Assembly: GCF_000174195.1 (NCBI RefSeq)
Contig: NZ_ACFY01000170.1
Coordinates: 62,001-126,000, forward strand
DNA: 64,000 nucleotides
Source: Roseburia inulinivorans DSM 16841
GTDB taxonomy: Bacteria; Bacillota; Clostridia; Lachnospirales; Lachnospiraceae
Direction: 5' to 3'
Part shown: piece by piece, positions 56,634 to 64,000 of the stretch
How positions within the stretch are numbered: the stretch's first letter is position 1
Layout of the letters: each line of letters starts with the position of its first letter
Position numbers and translations under genes: made by a program
Notes under the pieces: model-generated
What the model saw: only the letters and a program-made list of their open reading frames with translations
What the model was told of the DNA's origin: nothing
The model's database searches: none

Positions 56634-57116
56634 ATGGAAAAGAAAATGGAAAAAATGAGAAATGAAATTGTGGGACAAAACAAATTTTATGGAGCGATTG
56701 CAGCGCTTGGAATTGCGATGATCGGAATGATGTCCTCCGGCATGATTGACAATGCATATAGTCTGAATGAACATTCTGGAGATTTTATGCATGGTTTTGT
56801 TCTGGGCATTGTTCTGGTCATGGAGTTTTATGCAGTATTCGGTATTGGTAAGAATTTAAAAGCATTGAAAGACGAGAAGAAACTGGCACGTTTATACAAT
56901 GAACTTCATGATGAGAGAAGTGAGCAGATCGAGGCAATTTCCAGCAAGACAGGTATGCAGATCGCAATGATCCTGACGCTTGCAGCAGCAATTATCGTCA
57001 GTCCATACAGCTTTGAAGCTTTTCTTGCAATGCTTGTAGCCATTGTGATTGCCGGCATTACAAGAAAATGCTGTAAGATGTATTATTTTCGCAATTACAC
57101 TGGAAAAGAAGAATAG
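56634..57116 (+). CDS. Small integral membrane protein paired with Xre regulator
   Basis: A 160-residue protein with about four hydrophobic segments: two near the N-terminus (FYGAIAALGIAMIGMM and FVLGIVLVMEFYAVFG) and two near the C-terminus (ILTLAAAIIVSPYSF and FLAMLVAIVIAGI), divided by a charged helix (KDEKKLARLYNELHDERSEQIE). I cannot name the family. ATG 56634 has GAGGAG ten to fifteen bases upstream. Co-transcription with the Xre gene is clear from the four-base gap. A strong terminator follows. Confidence 0.8.
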   Translation: MEKKMEKMRNEIVGQNKFYGAIAALGIAMIGMMSSGMIDNAYSLNEHSGDFMHGFVLGIVLVMEFYAVFGIGKNLKALKDEKKLARLYNELHDERSEQIEAISSKTGMQIAMILTLAAAIIVSPYSFEAFLAMLVAIVIAGITRKCCKMYYFRNYTGKEE

Positions 57117-57181
57117 AAATCATATGATAAGCGGCAAAGATTATCCAAAATATCCCAATTTTATACAATGACATTTTACAA

Positions 57182-57230
57182 GCAGGGCGATAGTATGAGC
57201 GTAAGAAGCGAATACATTCGCCCTGCTTTT
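57182..57230 (+). terminator. Intrinsic terminator after the Xre/membrane pair
   Basis: GCAGGGCGA (57182-57190) pairs with TCGCCCTGC (57218-57226), with an inner GTAT/ATAC pair. TTTT follows. Confidence 0.75.
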
Positions 57231-57288
57231 CAGTATCACAGAGCATGCACAAAAAGGGGAATATTTTTCCTATCAGGAGATATTTGCA

Positions 57289-58091
57289 ATGCTGGTGCCG
57301 CTTATTTTTGACCAGTTTTTTATCAGTGTGATCGCATTGCTTACAACAGCGATGATCAGTTCATCCAGCCAGGAATCGGTGTCGGCTGTCAGTCTGGTAT
57401 CGCCGCTTTACATGATGATCTATGCAATCTACAGTGCGATTTCTTCCGCGGGAACAGTGATTATCGCACAGTATAAAGGGCACGGAGACGAGGAAAAGAT
57501 GAAGAAAGCAGCCGGACAGATCGTGAGATATTAAAATCGGTGATCAACACAAGCCTTCCATTTGCGATGGAGCAGCTTTGCTTTAACGGTGGTGGAATTA
57601 TCGTGTCGATGTTTATTGTAAAACTTGGAACGGAGAGTGTAGCGGCGAATGCAGTTTCGAATTCTACTTTGATGGTGTTTTACTCCATGGGACTCGCGGT
57701 GTCCAATTTGTCGGTTACAATTATAGGACAGTGCATTGGAGCAAAAGATAAAAAGATGGCACGTTACTATGGCAAGAAAATGGTATGGCTTGGAGAGGTG
57801 TCCATTTTAGTGTCACTGGCAGCATTGCTGCCGTTTTTACGGATCATACTAAAATTATATCAGGCACCGGAAAATACGTTAGGTCAGATTTATATACTGC
57901 TCGCAATTGCGTTTGTACCGATGGCGATGCTCTGGTCAACGTCGAATGTGCTTCCGAATGTACTTCGGGCTGCAGGAGATGTGAATTTTACATCGTATGT
58001 GTCATTGATCACAATGTGGCTGATCCGCAGTGTGATTTTTATAATGCGTTTTCATTCCGACCGGTGGTTAAATCAAAAAACAGCTGTATGA
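57289..58091 (+). pseudogene. Decayed MATE efflux gene with two internal deletions
   Basis: The first part (57289-57534) matches the start of a MATE protein: MLVPLIFDQFFISVIALLTT to YKGHGDEEKMKKAAGQIVRY. The second (from about 57535 in another frame) restarts at SLPFAMEQLCFNGGG, which aligns to the beginning of the second MATE half, so about 150 residues are missing. Near the end MWLIRSVIFIMRF joins two points about 25 residues apart in an intact MATE such as the one at 34398. The open sequence also continues upstream of the first ATG (GEYFSYQEIFA), so the original start may be lost. No function is expected. Confidence 0.85.
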
Positions 58092-58106
58092 TCAGCTGTT
58101 TTTTTG
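58075..58106 (+). terminator. Intrinsic terminator at the MATE remnant end
   Basis: AAAAACAGCTG pairs with CAGCTGTTTTT around TATGAT, with T-run; it overlaps the last codons of the remnant. Confidence 0.82.
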
Positions 58107-58191
58107 ATTTCGTTTTTAATTTCGCAACTCATAAATCAGGGCATTATTTCAGTAAAAGCACATTCTAAAGAAGTGGAGATTTTAAACAAAA

Positions 58192-58237
58192 AATAACAAA
58201 TTTGTTATTGAAAAAATAGATTTATGATTCATATAAT
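58192..58237 (+). promoter_or_regulatory. Promoter with palindromic operator of a relic toxin-antitoxin locus
   Basis: AATAACAAATTTGTTATT (58192-58209) is a perfect 18-bp palindrome. It overlaps TTGAAA (58208-58213), which with an 18-base spacer and perfect TATAAT (58232-58237) makes a promoter. An operator at the -35 is usual for autoregulated antitoxin operons. Confidence 0.65.
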
Positions 58238-58251
58238 TAGGAGGAGAAGAA

Positions 58252-58369
58252 TTGTTCAAAATTATTTTTATGAAAATAAGGATGGAAAAATAGCATGGCA
58301 AAAACATGGGAAAATGTTCGTGGGGAATTAAAGATTGATGACAAAGATGAAGCGATTGTTCAGATTTAA
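58252..58369 (+). pseudogene. Relic of a HigB/HigA-type toxin-antitoxin pair
   Basis: After AGGAGG, a TTG start at 58252 gives MFKIIF and, with one extra T, FYENKDGK: the first strand of RelE/HigB-type toxins of the phage Gp49 group. A TAG follows at once. Four bases on, ATG 58295 begins MAKTWENVRGELKIDDKDEAIVQI and stops at 58369; this is the N-terminal extension typical of HigA-like Xre antitoxins, but the HTH is missing. Both genes thus keep only their first codons. The promoter and palindrome remain intact. The region 58092-58452 holds no complete gene. Confidence 0.6.
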
Positions 58370-58452
58370 GATCAAACCATTATCAGGAAGAAAAAAAATC
58401 TTTGTTAGTCGAATCCCATATGTTAAAATATCCTCATAGGAGATAGCCGCAT

Positions 58453-59001
58453 ATGCAGATAGAAGAGAAACAGATTGTGATAAATGGACAGAACATAATA
58501 CTGCGCAGTCCGGGGAGGCAGGACGCAAAATCTTTTTCAGAGGTGCGTGACATCACTTACCGTGAGACTTACTTTCTGGCGAGATACCCGGAGGAGACAG
58601 ATTTTACAGCGGAAGCAGCAGAGGCGATGATATCAGACATAGCAGAGCGCAGGGAAGAATTTTTGATCGGAGCGTTTCGGAAAAAGCAGATGATTGGCTG
58701 TGTCATGGTTTTAAAAGAGGGAAATCACATCAAATTCCGGCATAAGGCGGTAATCGGAATTTTTATCCTCCAAAAATACTGCGGAATGGGACTTGGAAGG
58801 CAGCTGATGGAATATGCGATCGAAAACGCCAGAAAAACAGAACTTGAGCAGTTGAAACTGGGTGTTTTTGATGACAATGTGGCAGCAATCCGTCTGTATG
58901 AAAAATTAGGTTTTCGCGAGTGGGGAAGAGAACCTCATGCATTTAAACTGAAAGACGGAAGCTACCGGGATGAAATACAGATGGTCTTATTTTTATCATA
59001 G
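58453..59001 (+). CDS. GNAT family N-acetyltransferase
   Basis: A 182-residue acetyl-CoA-dependent acyltransferase. The fold signature is visible: beta strand KAVIGIFILQKYCGMGLGRQLMEYAIENARKT, which contains the acetyl-CoA pyrophosphate loop Q-K-Y-C-G-M-G-L-G, and LGVFDDNVAAIRLYEKLGFREWG, the RLYEKLGF motif. The substrate is unknown. AGGAGATAG precedes the ATG at 58453. It precedes the histidine phosphatase gene by 13 bases and is probably co-transcribed. Confidence 0.92.
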   Translation: MQIEEKQIVINGQNIILRSPGRQDAKSFSEVRDITYRETYFLARYPEETDFTAEAAEAMISDIAERREEFLIGAFRKKQMIGCVMVLKEGNHIKFRHKAVIGIFILQKYCGMGLGRQLMEYAIENARKTELEQLKLGVFDDNVAAIRLYEKLGFREWGREPHAFKLKDGSYRDEIQMVLFLS

Positions 59002-59014
59002 AAAAGGACGAGCG

Positions 59015-59620
59015 ATGAAACTATATTTTGTACGTCATGGTGAAACAGAGTGGAATGTAAAAAAGAAGATTCAGGGAAAAACCGATATTCCACTGAATGA
59101 AAATGGAATCCGGCAGGCGAAGGAACTGGCGTGCCAGCTGGTGGAAGAAGATATTTCGGTAAAACATGTCTATCATTCACCGCAGCTTCGGGCGGCAGAG
59201 ACGGCACGTATCGCTGCGGAAGCGCTGCATGCGACCTGTATTCCGCTGGATGGACTGGTGGAGATGAACCTCGGAAGCTGGGAAGGTTCCAACTGGCGTG
59301 TGATCGAGCGGGAAAACAGTCCGGAATATCAGGAGTGGAGAAAAGACCGCCGCTATGTGCGCACACCGGGAGGCGGTGAATGTTACAATGATGTGGTAAA
59401 ACGCACGCTGGATGCTATGGAATATATTATGAAACGGGAAAACGGAGATGTGCTGATCGTGACGCACAGCGCGATCATTATGGCACTGCGGTGTTACATT
59501 GCAGGGCTTCCATTTGATGAGATGGTTCGGAAATTTAAGACAAGAAATGCGGAAGTAGTCATGATCGAAAGCTTTAAGATTATAGATGCGATCGCGCGGT
59601 TTAAAAAAGAAAATAAATAA
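59015..59620 (+). CDS. Histidine phosphatase family protein
   Basis: A 201-residue phosphoglycerate-mutase-like phosphatase. The catalytic motif YFVRHGETEWNVKKKIQG lies at the N-terminus (His near residue 8), YHSPQLRAAETARI holds the second Arg, EMNLGSWEG the conserved Glu, and VTHSAIIMALRCYI the second His. It could act on phosphorylated sugars, alpha-ribazole phosphate (CobC-like) or similar; the context gives no clear hint. ATG 59015 follows AAAGGA; the open frame begins at 58970. Confidence 0.93.
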   Translation: MKLYFVRHGETEWNVKKKIQGKTDIPLNENGIRQAKELACQLVEEDISVKHVYHSPQLRAAETARIAAEALHATCIPLDGLVEMNLGSWEGSNWRVIERENSPEYQEWRKDRRYVRTPGGGECYNDVVKRTLDAMEYIMKRENGDVLIVTHSAIIMALRCYIAGLPFDEMVRKFKTRNAEVVMIESFKIIDAIARFKKENK

Positions 59621-59639
59621 ATCACAACAAAAACGCAGA

Positions 59640-59694
59640 AACTGTTGTACAGAGAGAAGCAAAAACGCAGGTCTCTCTGTACAGCAGTTTTTTT
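59640..59694 (+). terminator. Intrinsic terminator after the phosphatase gene
   Basis: AACTGTTGTACAGAGAGA (59640-59657) pairs with TCTCTCTGTACAGCAGTT (59672-59689). Seven T end the structure. Confidence 0.88.
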
Positions 59695-59780
59695 ATGTAA
59701 CATATCTGTCAAACGCCGCTCTTGTAACTTCTGCACAATTTTAAATAAGCATTTTTGTGAATGATTTTGATGGAAAATGA

Positions 59781-59809
59781 TTGACTGTGACGGAATGTGA
59801 ATTTATAAT
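59781..59809 (+). promoter_or_regulatory. SigA-type promoter of the fructose operon
   Basis: TTGACT (59781-59786), 17-base spacer, perfect TATAAT (59804-59809). It is 58 bases upstream of fruR, the likely autoregulator. Confidence 0.82.
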
Positions 59810-59866
59810 TCAGATATAAAGATGAACGGACTTGAAGGATGTTGACTGAAATTGGAGGAAATATAA

Positions 59867-60616
59867 ATGCTGACAGAGGAAAGATTTGCGAAGATATTAT
59901 CCATACTGGAAAGTATGGGGAGTGTGACAGTCCAGCAGTTGATGACAGAACTTGATGCTTCGGAATCTACGATACGAAGAGATCTGAATGCACTGGATGC
60001 AAACGGTCAGTTGACGAAGGTTCACGGTGGGGCGATCTTAAAAACGGTAGCGTACAGCACAAAGGATGACAACGTTATCAGCCGGAAAGAAAAGAATCGT
60101 GACGCAAAGAACAAAATTGCAAAATATGCCGCAGAACAGATCGCGTCAGGTGATTTTGTTTATCTGGATGCCGGAACGACAACAGAGCTGATGATCGAGT
60201 ACATCACAAGCCGTCAGGCGGTGTTTGTGACAAATGCGATCAGTCATGCGAAGCGTCTGGCAGAGAGAGGATTTACCGTGTATCTCTTAGGTGGCGAGTT
60301 CAAGGCAGTCACAGAGGCGATTGTAGGAGAAGAGGCAGTCACGACACTGGAGAAATACAATTTCACCAAAGGATTCTGGGGTACAAATGGTGTCAGCCTT
60401 CAGAAAGGCTATTCCACACCGGAGTTAAAAGAGGCGATGGTGAAGAAGAAATCCATGGAAAACTGCAAGGAACGTTTCGTTCTGGCAGACGAGAGCAAGT
60501 TCAATCAGATCTCCAGCGTGACGTTTGCACCATTTGAAGGCGCAACGGTCATCACGACAGGACTGAGCCTTCCAGCTTATAAAAAATGTAAAAATGTCAT
60601 AGATGTAAAGCAGTAA
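59867..60616 (+). CDS. fruR: DeoR/GlpR-family transcriptional regulator (FruR-type)
   Basis: A 249-residue DeoR-type repressor. The N-terminal HTH is TVQQLMTELDASESTIRRDLNAL (about 20-42, split at SESTIRRDL), followed by NGQLTKVHGGAI. The C-terminal sugar-phosphate binding domain has FVYLDAGTTTELMIEYI, VTNAISHAKRLAERG and LGGEFKAVTEAIVG. The effector is probably fructose 1-phosphate, judging by the operon (fruK, fruA). It is the first gene, 19 bases before fruK. Confidence 0.92.
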   Translation: MLTEERFAKILSILESMGSVTVQQLMTELDASESTIRRDLNALDANGQLTKVHGGAILKTVAYSTKDDNVISRKEKNRDAKNKIAKYAAEQIASGDFVYLDAGTTTELMIEYITSRQAVFVTNAISHAKRLAERGFTVYLLGGEFKAVTEAIVGEEAVTTLEKYNFTKGFWGTNGVSLQKGYSTPELKEAMVKKKSMENCKERFVLADESKFNQISSVTFAPFEGATVITTGLSLPAYKKCKNVIDVKQ

Positions 60617-60635
60617 ACAGAAAGGAGTCGAAAAA

Positions 60636-61562
60636 ATGATCTATACCGTAACTTTTAACCCATCGCTGGATTACATCGTTTCTGTAGATAATTTTACCTG
60701 CGGAATCGTAAATCGTACAACGGATGAGATTATTTTTCCGGGAGGAAAAGGAATCAACGTTTCCATGGTTTTAAAGAATCTTGGCTTTGAGAATACAGCA
60801 CTTGGCTTTTTGGCCGGATTCACAGGAAACAGAATACAGGATCTGTTAGAGGAAAAAGGAGTCCGCGCCGACTTTATCAGCGTGGAAAAGGGAATTTCCA
60901 GAATTAATGTAAAGCTTCGTTCCAATGAAGAGACGGAGATCAACGGACAGGGACCGGCGATCGCGGAGGCAGATATTAAAAAGCTTTATGAAAAGCTCGA
61001 TACACTGTCAGACGGTGATATCCTCGTGCTTGCAGGAAGCATTCCGGATGTTATGCCAGGTTCGATGTATATGGATATTATGAGACATTTACAGAACAAG
61101 GACTTGAAAATTGTGGTAGACGCAACGAAAGATCTTCTGGTGAATGTGTTACAGTATCATCCATTTCTGATCAAGCCAAACAATCATGAGCTTGGCGAAA
61201 TTTTCGGAGTGAAGATTGAAAGTAAGGCAGATGTCATCACCTATGCAAAGAAAATGCAGGAAAAGGGAGCAAGAAACGTTCTGGTATCCATGGCGGGTGA
61301 CGGAGCTGTGTTAGTCGCAGAAGATGGAAGCATTTTCCAGTCCGAAGCGCCAAAAGGAAAGGTTGTCAATTCCGTGGGAGCAGGAGATTCCATGGTGGCA
61401 GGATTTATCGCAGGATACCTTGAGAACGGAAGCTACGAGAAAGCGTTCCAGATGGGTGTCTGCACCGGAAGTGCCTCTGCATTTTCCGAGGAACTGGCTA
61501 CAAAAGCAGAAGTAATTGCTTTACTTGATAGCAATAAGAAATTGTTTATTGGGGAACAATAG
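60636..61562 (+). CDS. fruK: 1-phosphofructokinase
   Basis: A 308-residue PfkB-family kinase that turns fructose 1-phosphate, made by FruA during uptake, into fructose 1,6-bisphosphate. It starts MIYTVTFNPSLDYIV, has FPGGKGINVSMVLKNLG, GSIPDVMPGSMY, KPNNHELGE, and the ATP and catalytic-base motif VNSVGAGDSMVAGFIAG. The GGKGINVS plus long N-terminal pattern separate it from tagatose kinases fairly well. AAAGGAG precedes the start. Neighbours fruR and fruA confirm the role. Confidence 0.96.
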   Translation: MIYTVTFNPSLDYIVSVDNFTCGIVNRTTDEIIFPGGKGINVSMVLKNLGFENTALGFLAGFTGNRIQDLLEEKGVRADFISVEKGISRINVKLRSNEETEINGQGPAIAEADIKKLYEKLDTLSDGDILVLAGSIPDVMPGSMYMDIMRHLQNKDLKIVVDATKDLLVNVLQYHPFLIKPNNHELGEIFGVKIESKADVITYAKKMQEKGARNVLVSMAGDGAVLVAEDGSIFQSEAPKGKVVNSVGAGDSMVAGFIAGYLENGSYEKAFQMGVCTGSASAFSEELATKAEVIALLDSNKKLFIGEQ

Positions 61563-61580
61563 AAAGGGAGGGTTTTTCAA

Positions 61581-63515
61581 ATGAAAATCAGAGATTTACT
61601 CGCAGCAGAAAGTATTGAACTGAATGGAAAAGTAACAGGCAAAAAAGAAGCTCTTGATGCCATGGTCGATTTAATGGCAAAGAGCGGCAAGATCAATAAT
61701 GTAGAGGTTTACCGTAAAGGTGTCTACGCAAGAGAAGAGGAGAGTACCACAGGAATCGGCGAAGGAATTGCGATTCCGCATTGCAAATCGGATTCGGTAT
61801 CAAGACCGGGACTTGCAGCTATGGTTGTACCGGAAGGGGTTGACTTTGATTCCTTAGACGGTGAGAAAGTAAACCTGATCTTTTTGATCGCTGCACCGAA
61901 CACAAAAGAGAACGTACATCTCGATGTACTGAGCAAATTATCAGTGTTACTGATGGATGAGGATTTCACAGCAAACCTGCGCAATGCCAAGACGGTCGAT
62001 GAATTTTTGCACGTGATCGACGCAGCAGAAGCAGAAAAAGACGCTGAGGAAGAGAAAAAAGAAGAGGAAAAGAAAGCAGAAGCACCAGTTTCCAATGGAA
62101 AACTGATCCTCGCAGTTACCGGCTGCCCAACCGGTATCGCACATACTTATATGGCGGCAGAAGCACTTGAGAAAAAGGCAAAAGAGCTTGGATACCGGAT
62201 CAAAGTTGAGACGAGAGGTTCCGGCGGTGCCAAGAATGTGCTCACAAAAGCAGAGATCGCAGAGGCAGAGTGCATTATTGTTGCAGCAGACACACAGGTT
62301 CCAATGGATCGTTTCGCAGGAAAACCGGTGATCCAGTGTAAAGTGGCAGACGGAATCAGCAAAGCAGAGGAACTTCTCACAAAAGCGGCAAATGGCCATG
62401 CATCTATTTACGAGGCAGGCGGAAAAGCAGCAGATGACGAAGAAGAGGGAAAAGACAGTCTCGGACATCAGATCTACAAACATCTGATGAACGGTGTATC
62501 CCATATGCTTCCATTCGTTGTCGGCGGTGGTATCCTGATTGCAATTGCATTCCTGATCGATGGTTTTTCTGTAGATTTGAATTCACTTCCATTAGACCAG
62601 AGATCAAACTTCGGTACGATCACTCCGATGGCAGCGATGTTTAAGTCTATCGGTGGCGTGGCATTCGGCTTCATGCTCCCAATCCTTGCCGGATTTATTG
62701 CGATGAGTATTGCAGACAGACCGGGACTTGCCGTTGGTTTTGTCGGCGGTGCAATTGCAGCAAACGGAACAAGTGGATTCCTCGGCGCATTGGTAGCCGG
62801 ATTCCTTGCAGGATATGTTGTAGTATTATTAAAGAAGATCTGCAGCAAACTTCCTGACAGTTTAGAGGGAACAAAACCGGTATTGATCTATCCGTTATTT
62901 GGTATCTTTATTGTAGGTGTTTTGATGACATATGTAGTGGAACCGCCAATCGGCGCATTAAATACATTAATCAACAACGGATTGAACGGATTAAACGGCG
63001 CAAGTGCAATATTACTTGGTGCATTACTCGGCGGTATGATGTCTGTTGATATGGGAGGCCCGGTCAACAAGGCAGCTTATGTATTCGGTACAGCTTCCAT
63101 TGCAGCCGGAAACTATAACATCATGGCAGCCGTTATGGTCGGCGGTATGGTTCCGCCAATCGCGATTGCGCTTGCAACCTTAATTTTCAAAAACAAATTT
63201 ACAGCAGATGAGAGAAAAGCAGGTCCTACCAACTTCATCATGGGACTTTCCTTCATCACAGAGGGCGCAATCCCATTTGCAGCATCTGATCCACTCCATG
63301 TATTACCGGCGTGTGCGGTTGGTTCTGCAGCAGCAGGTGCCTTATCCATGGCATTTAACTGTACCTTAATGGCGCCTCATGGTGGAATCTTCGTATTCCT
63401 TACCGTAGGAAATCCATTATTATATCTGGTTGCACTGGCAGTCGGTTCCGCAGTCGGATGTGTGCTTCTCGGTGTATTAAAGAAAAAACAGCTTAAGAGG
63501 AGAGAAAAACAATGA
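61581..63515 (+). CDS. fruA: PTS fructose transporter subunit IIABC
   Basis: A 644-residue permease that imports fructose as fructose 1-phosphate. Order of domains: EIIA (1-150) with phospho-His in GIAIPHCKSDS, a charged Glu/Lys linker (about 152-172), EIIB (about 173-270) with phospho-Cys in AVTGCPTGIAHTYMAAE, and EIIC (about 300-640) with about nine membrane helices, FVVGGGILIAIAFLIDG, and FITEGAIPFAASDP. GGGAGGG precedes the ATG. Its stop overlaps the start of ptsH by four bases. Confidence 0.97.
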   Translation: MKIRDLLAAESIELNGKVTGKKEALDAMVDLMAKSGKINNVEVYRKGVYAREEESTTGIGEGIAIPHCKSDSVSRPGLAAMVVPEGVDFDSLDGEKVNLIFLIAAPNTKENVHLDVLSKLSVLLMDEDFTANLRNAKTVDEFLHVIDAAEAEKDAEEEKKEEEKKAEAPVSNGKLILAVTGCPTGIAHTYMAAEALEKKAKELGYRIKVETRGSGGAKNVLTKAEIAEAECIIVAADTQVPMDRFAGKPVIQCKVADGISKAEELLTKAANGHASIYEAGGKAADDEEEGKDSLGHQIYKHLMNGVSHMLPFVVGGGILIAIAFLIDGFSVDLNSLPLDQRSNFGTITPMAAMFKSIGGVAFGFMLPILAGFIAMSIADRPGLAVGFVGGAIAANGTSGFLGALVAGFLAGYVVVLLKKICSKLPDSLEGTKPVLIYPLFGIFIVGVLMTYVVEPPIGALNTLINNGLNGLNGASAILLGALLGGMMSVDMGGPVNKAAYVFGTASIAAGNYNIMAAVMVGGMVPPIAIALATLIFKNKFTADERKAGPTNFIMGLSFITEGAIPFAASDPLHVLPACAVGSAAAGALSMAFNCTLMAPHGGIFVFLTVGNPLLYLVALAVGSAVGCVLLGVLKKKQLKRREKQ

Positions 63516-63769
63516 AAGAATTTAAGTATGTAATCAAAGATGAACAGGGAATCCACGCAAGACCGGCAGGGTTATTTGTAAAGGAAGCAGCCGCATTTCC
63601 ATGTAAAGTAATCATCGAAAAAGATGGAAAAGAGGCAGATGCAAAACGTATTTTTGCAGTGATGGGTCTTGCAGTCAAATGTGGGCAGGAGATCACCTTA
63701 AAGACAGATGGCGAAAACGAAGAAGAGGCGATGAATAAACTTTCCGCTTTCTTAGAAGAAAACTTATAA
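63512..63769 (+). CDS. ptsH: HPr-like phosphocarrier lacking Ser46
   Basis: An 85-residue HPr. The phosphorylated His is in DEQGIHARPAGLFVKEA. The region that holds the regulatory Ser46 in Gram-positive HPr (K-S-I-M-G-V-M) reads AKRIFAVMGLAV, so Ser is replaced by Arg and HPr kinase could not phosphorylate it there. It overlaps fruA by four bases and precedes ptsI, so this is an operon-dedicated phosphocarrier, perhaps insulated from CcpA-type repression. Its gene name reflects family; another HPr may exist elsewhere in the genome. Confidence 0.92.
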   Translation: MKEFKYVIKDEQGIHARPAGLFVKEAAAFPCKVIIEKDGKEADAKRIFAVMGLAVKCGQEITLKTDGENEEEAMNKLSAFLEENL

Positions 63770-63844
63770 AAAATACGTGCCTGTGGACTGCTTTGCGGCA
63801 GTCCATATGTGCATTACAGCAGAAATATTTTTGGAGGTAAAACA

Positions 63845-64000
63845 ATGGTTTTAGAAGGAAAAAGCGTATTTGGTGGAATTGCGATCGGACGTCTTTCTAT
63901 TTACAATAAGAAGGAAAATCAAGTAAAACGCGAGAAAATCACAGATGTGGAAGCAGAAATCACTCGTTTTACAGATGCAAAGGAAACTGCAAAAGAGCAG
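63845..64000 (+). CDS. ptsI: PTS enzyme I, N-terminal part (cut by window end)
   Basis: The frame starts MVLEGKSVFGGIAIGRLSIY, the typical beginning of enzyme I (phosphoenolpyruvate-protein phosphotransferase), with TGGAGG upstream of ATG 63845. Fifty-two residues are visible before the window ends; the phospho-His domain and PEP-binding domain lie beyond. It would pass phosphate from PEP to the HPr encoded just upstream. The 75-base gap before it contains a hairpin (TGGACTGC/GCAGTCCA). Confidence 0.9.
   Translation, partial: MVLEGKSVFGGIAIGRLSIYNKKENQVKREKITDVEAEITRFTDAKETAKEQ

Overview
The window reads as a chromosomal segment of an A/T-rich, endospore-forming Gram-positive anaerobe of the class Clostridia, most likely family Lachnospiraceae. 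This is inferred from gene content and order: spmA/spmB, a BlaI-type regulator, a HrcA/CIRCE operator, the Bacillus-like blocks yaaO-(kinase)-yaaR-holB-yaaT-yabB...yabC, rpsF-ssb-rpsR and gdpP-rplI-dnaB, and a ywlC-PTP-upp-atp block. No phage, CRISPR array or rRNA operon was seen.

Layout. 0-8 kb: amino-acid ABC transporter end, two M20 peptidases (the second is PepT), a diguanylate cyclase, a membrane protein with a 12-residue tandem repeat, tRNA-Lys, CIRCE-controlled hsp20, and trmB. 8-12.5 kb: dacA followed without a gap by an AbiEi/AbiEii-like pair, then a convergent mobA-mobB fusion. 12.6-21 kb: translation and replication maintenance operon (decarboxylase, guanylate-kinase-like protein, YaaR, HolB, RicT, TrmN6, Lgt, RsmI, CapA). 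21-24 kb: BlaI with a strong dyad operator, a damaged BlaR1-like gene, and a gene-free stretch packed with long inverted repeats. 24-32 kb: DUF885 lipoprotein, a large exported protein of unknown function, and spmA and spmB separated by a REC-GGDEF-EAL gene, then initiator tRNA. 32-41.5 kb: sirtuin, rpsF-ssb-rpsR, MATE pump, gdpP-rplI-dnaB, MerR regulator, ferredoxin. 41.7-53 kb: galM, ywlC, a phosphatase homologue lacking its catalytic Cys, upp, dCMP deaminase, and the complete F-type ATP synthase operon, whose c subunit carries Na+-site residues. 53-64 kb: kinase, DUF4143 ATPase, YitT, an Xre/membrane-protein pair, a decayed MATE gene, a relic toxin-antitoxin locus, GNAT, phosphatase, and a fructose PTS operon (fruR-fruK-fruA-ptsH-ptsI) whose HPr lacks the usual Ser46.

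Most of the window is housekeeping. The least explained signals are (a) a dispersed structured element present twice (17.86-18.07 and 23.46-23.65 kb), with a conserved core and arms that differ in sequence but stay self-complementary; (b) another roughly 280-bp palindrome at 23.73-24.01 kb; (c) the AbiE-like pair with no visible nucleotidyltransferase motif; and (d) the spmA-(c-di-GMP gene)-spmB arrangement. Single-base changes, mostly in A-tracts, break genes expected to be intact (rpsR, upp), so some apparent frameshifts here are probably sequencing errors. All calls are by reading the sequence; no database search was run.
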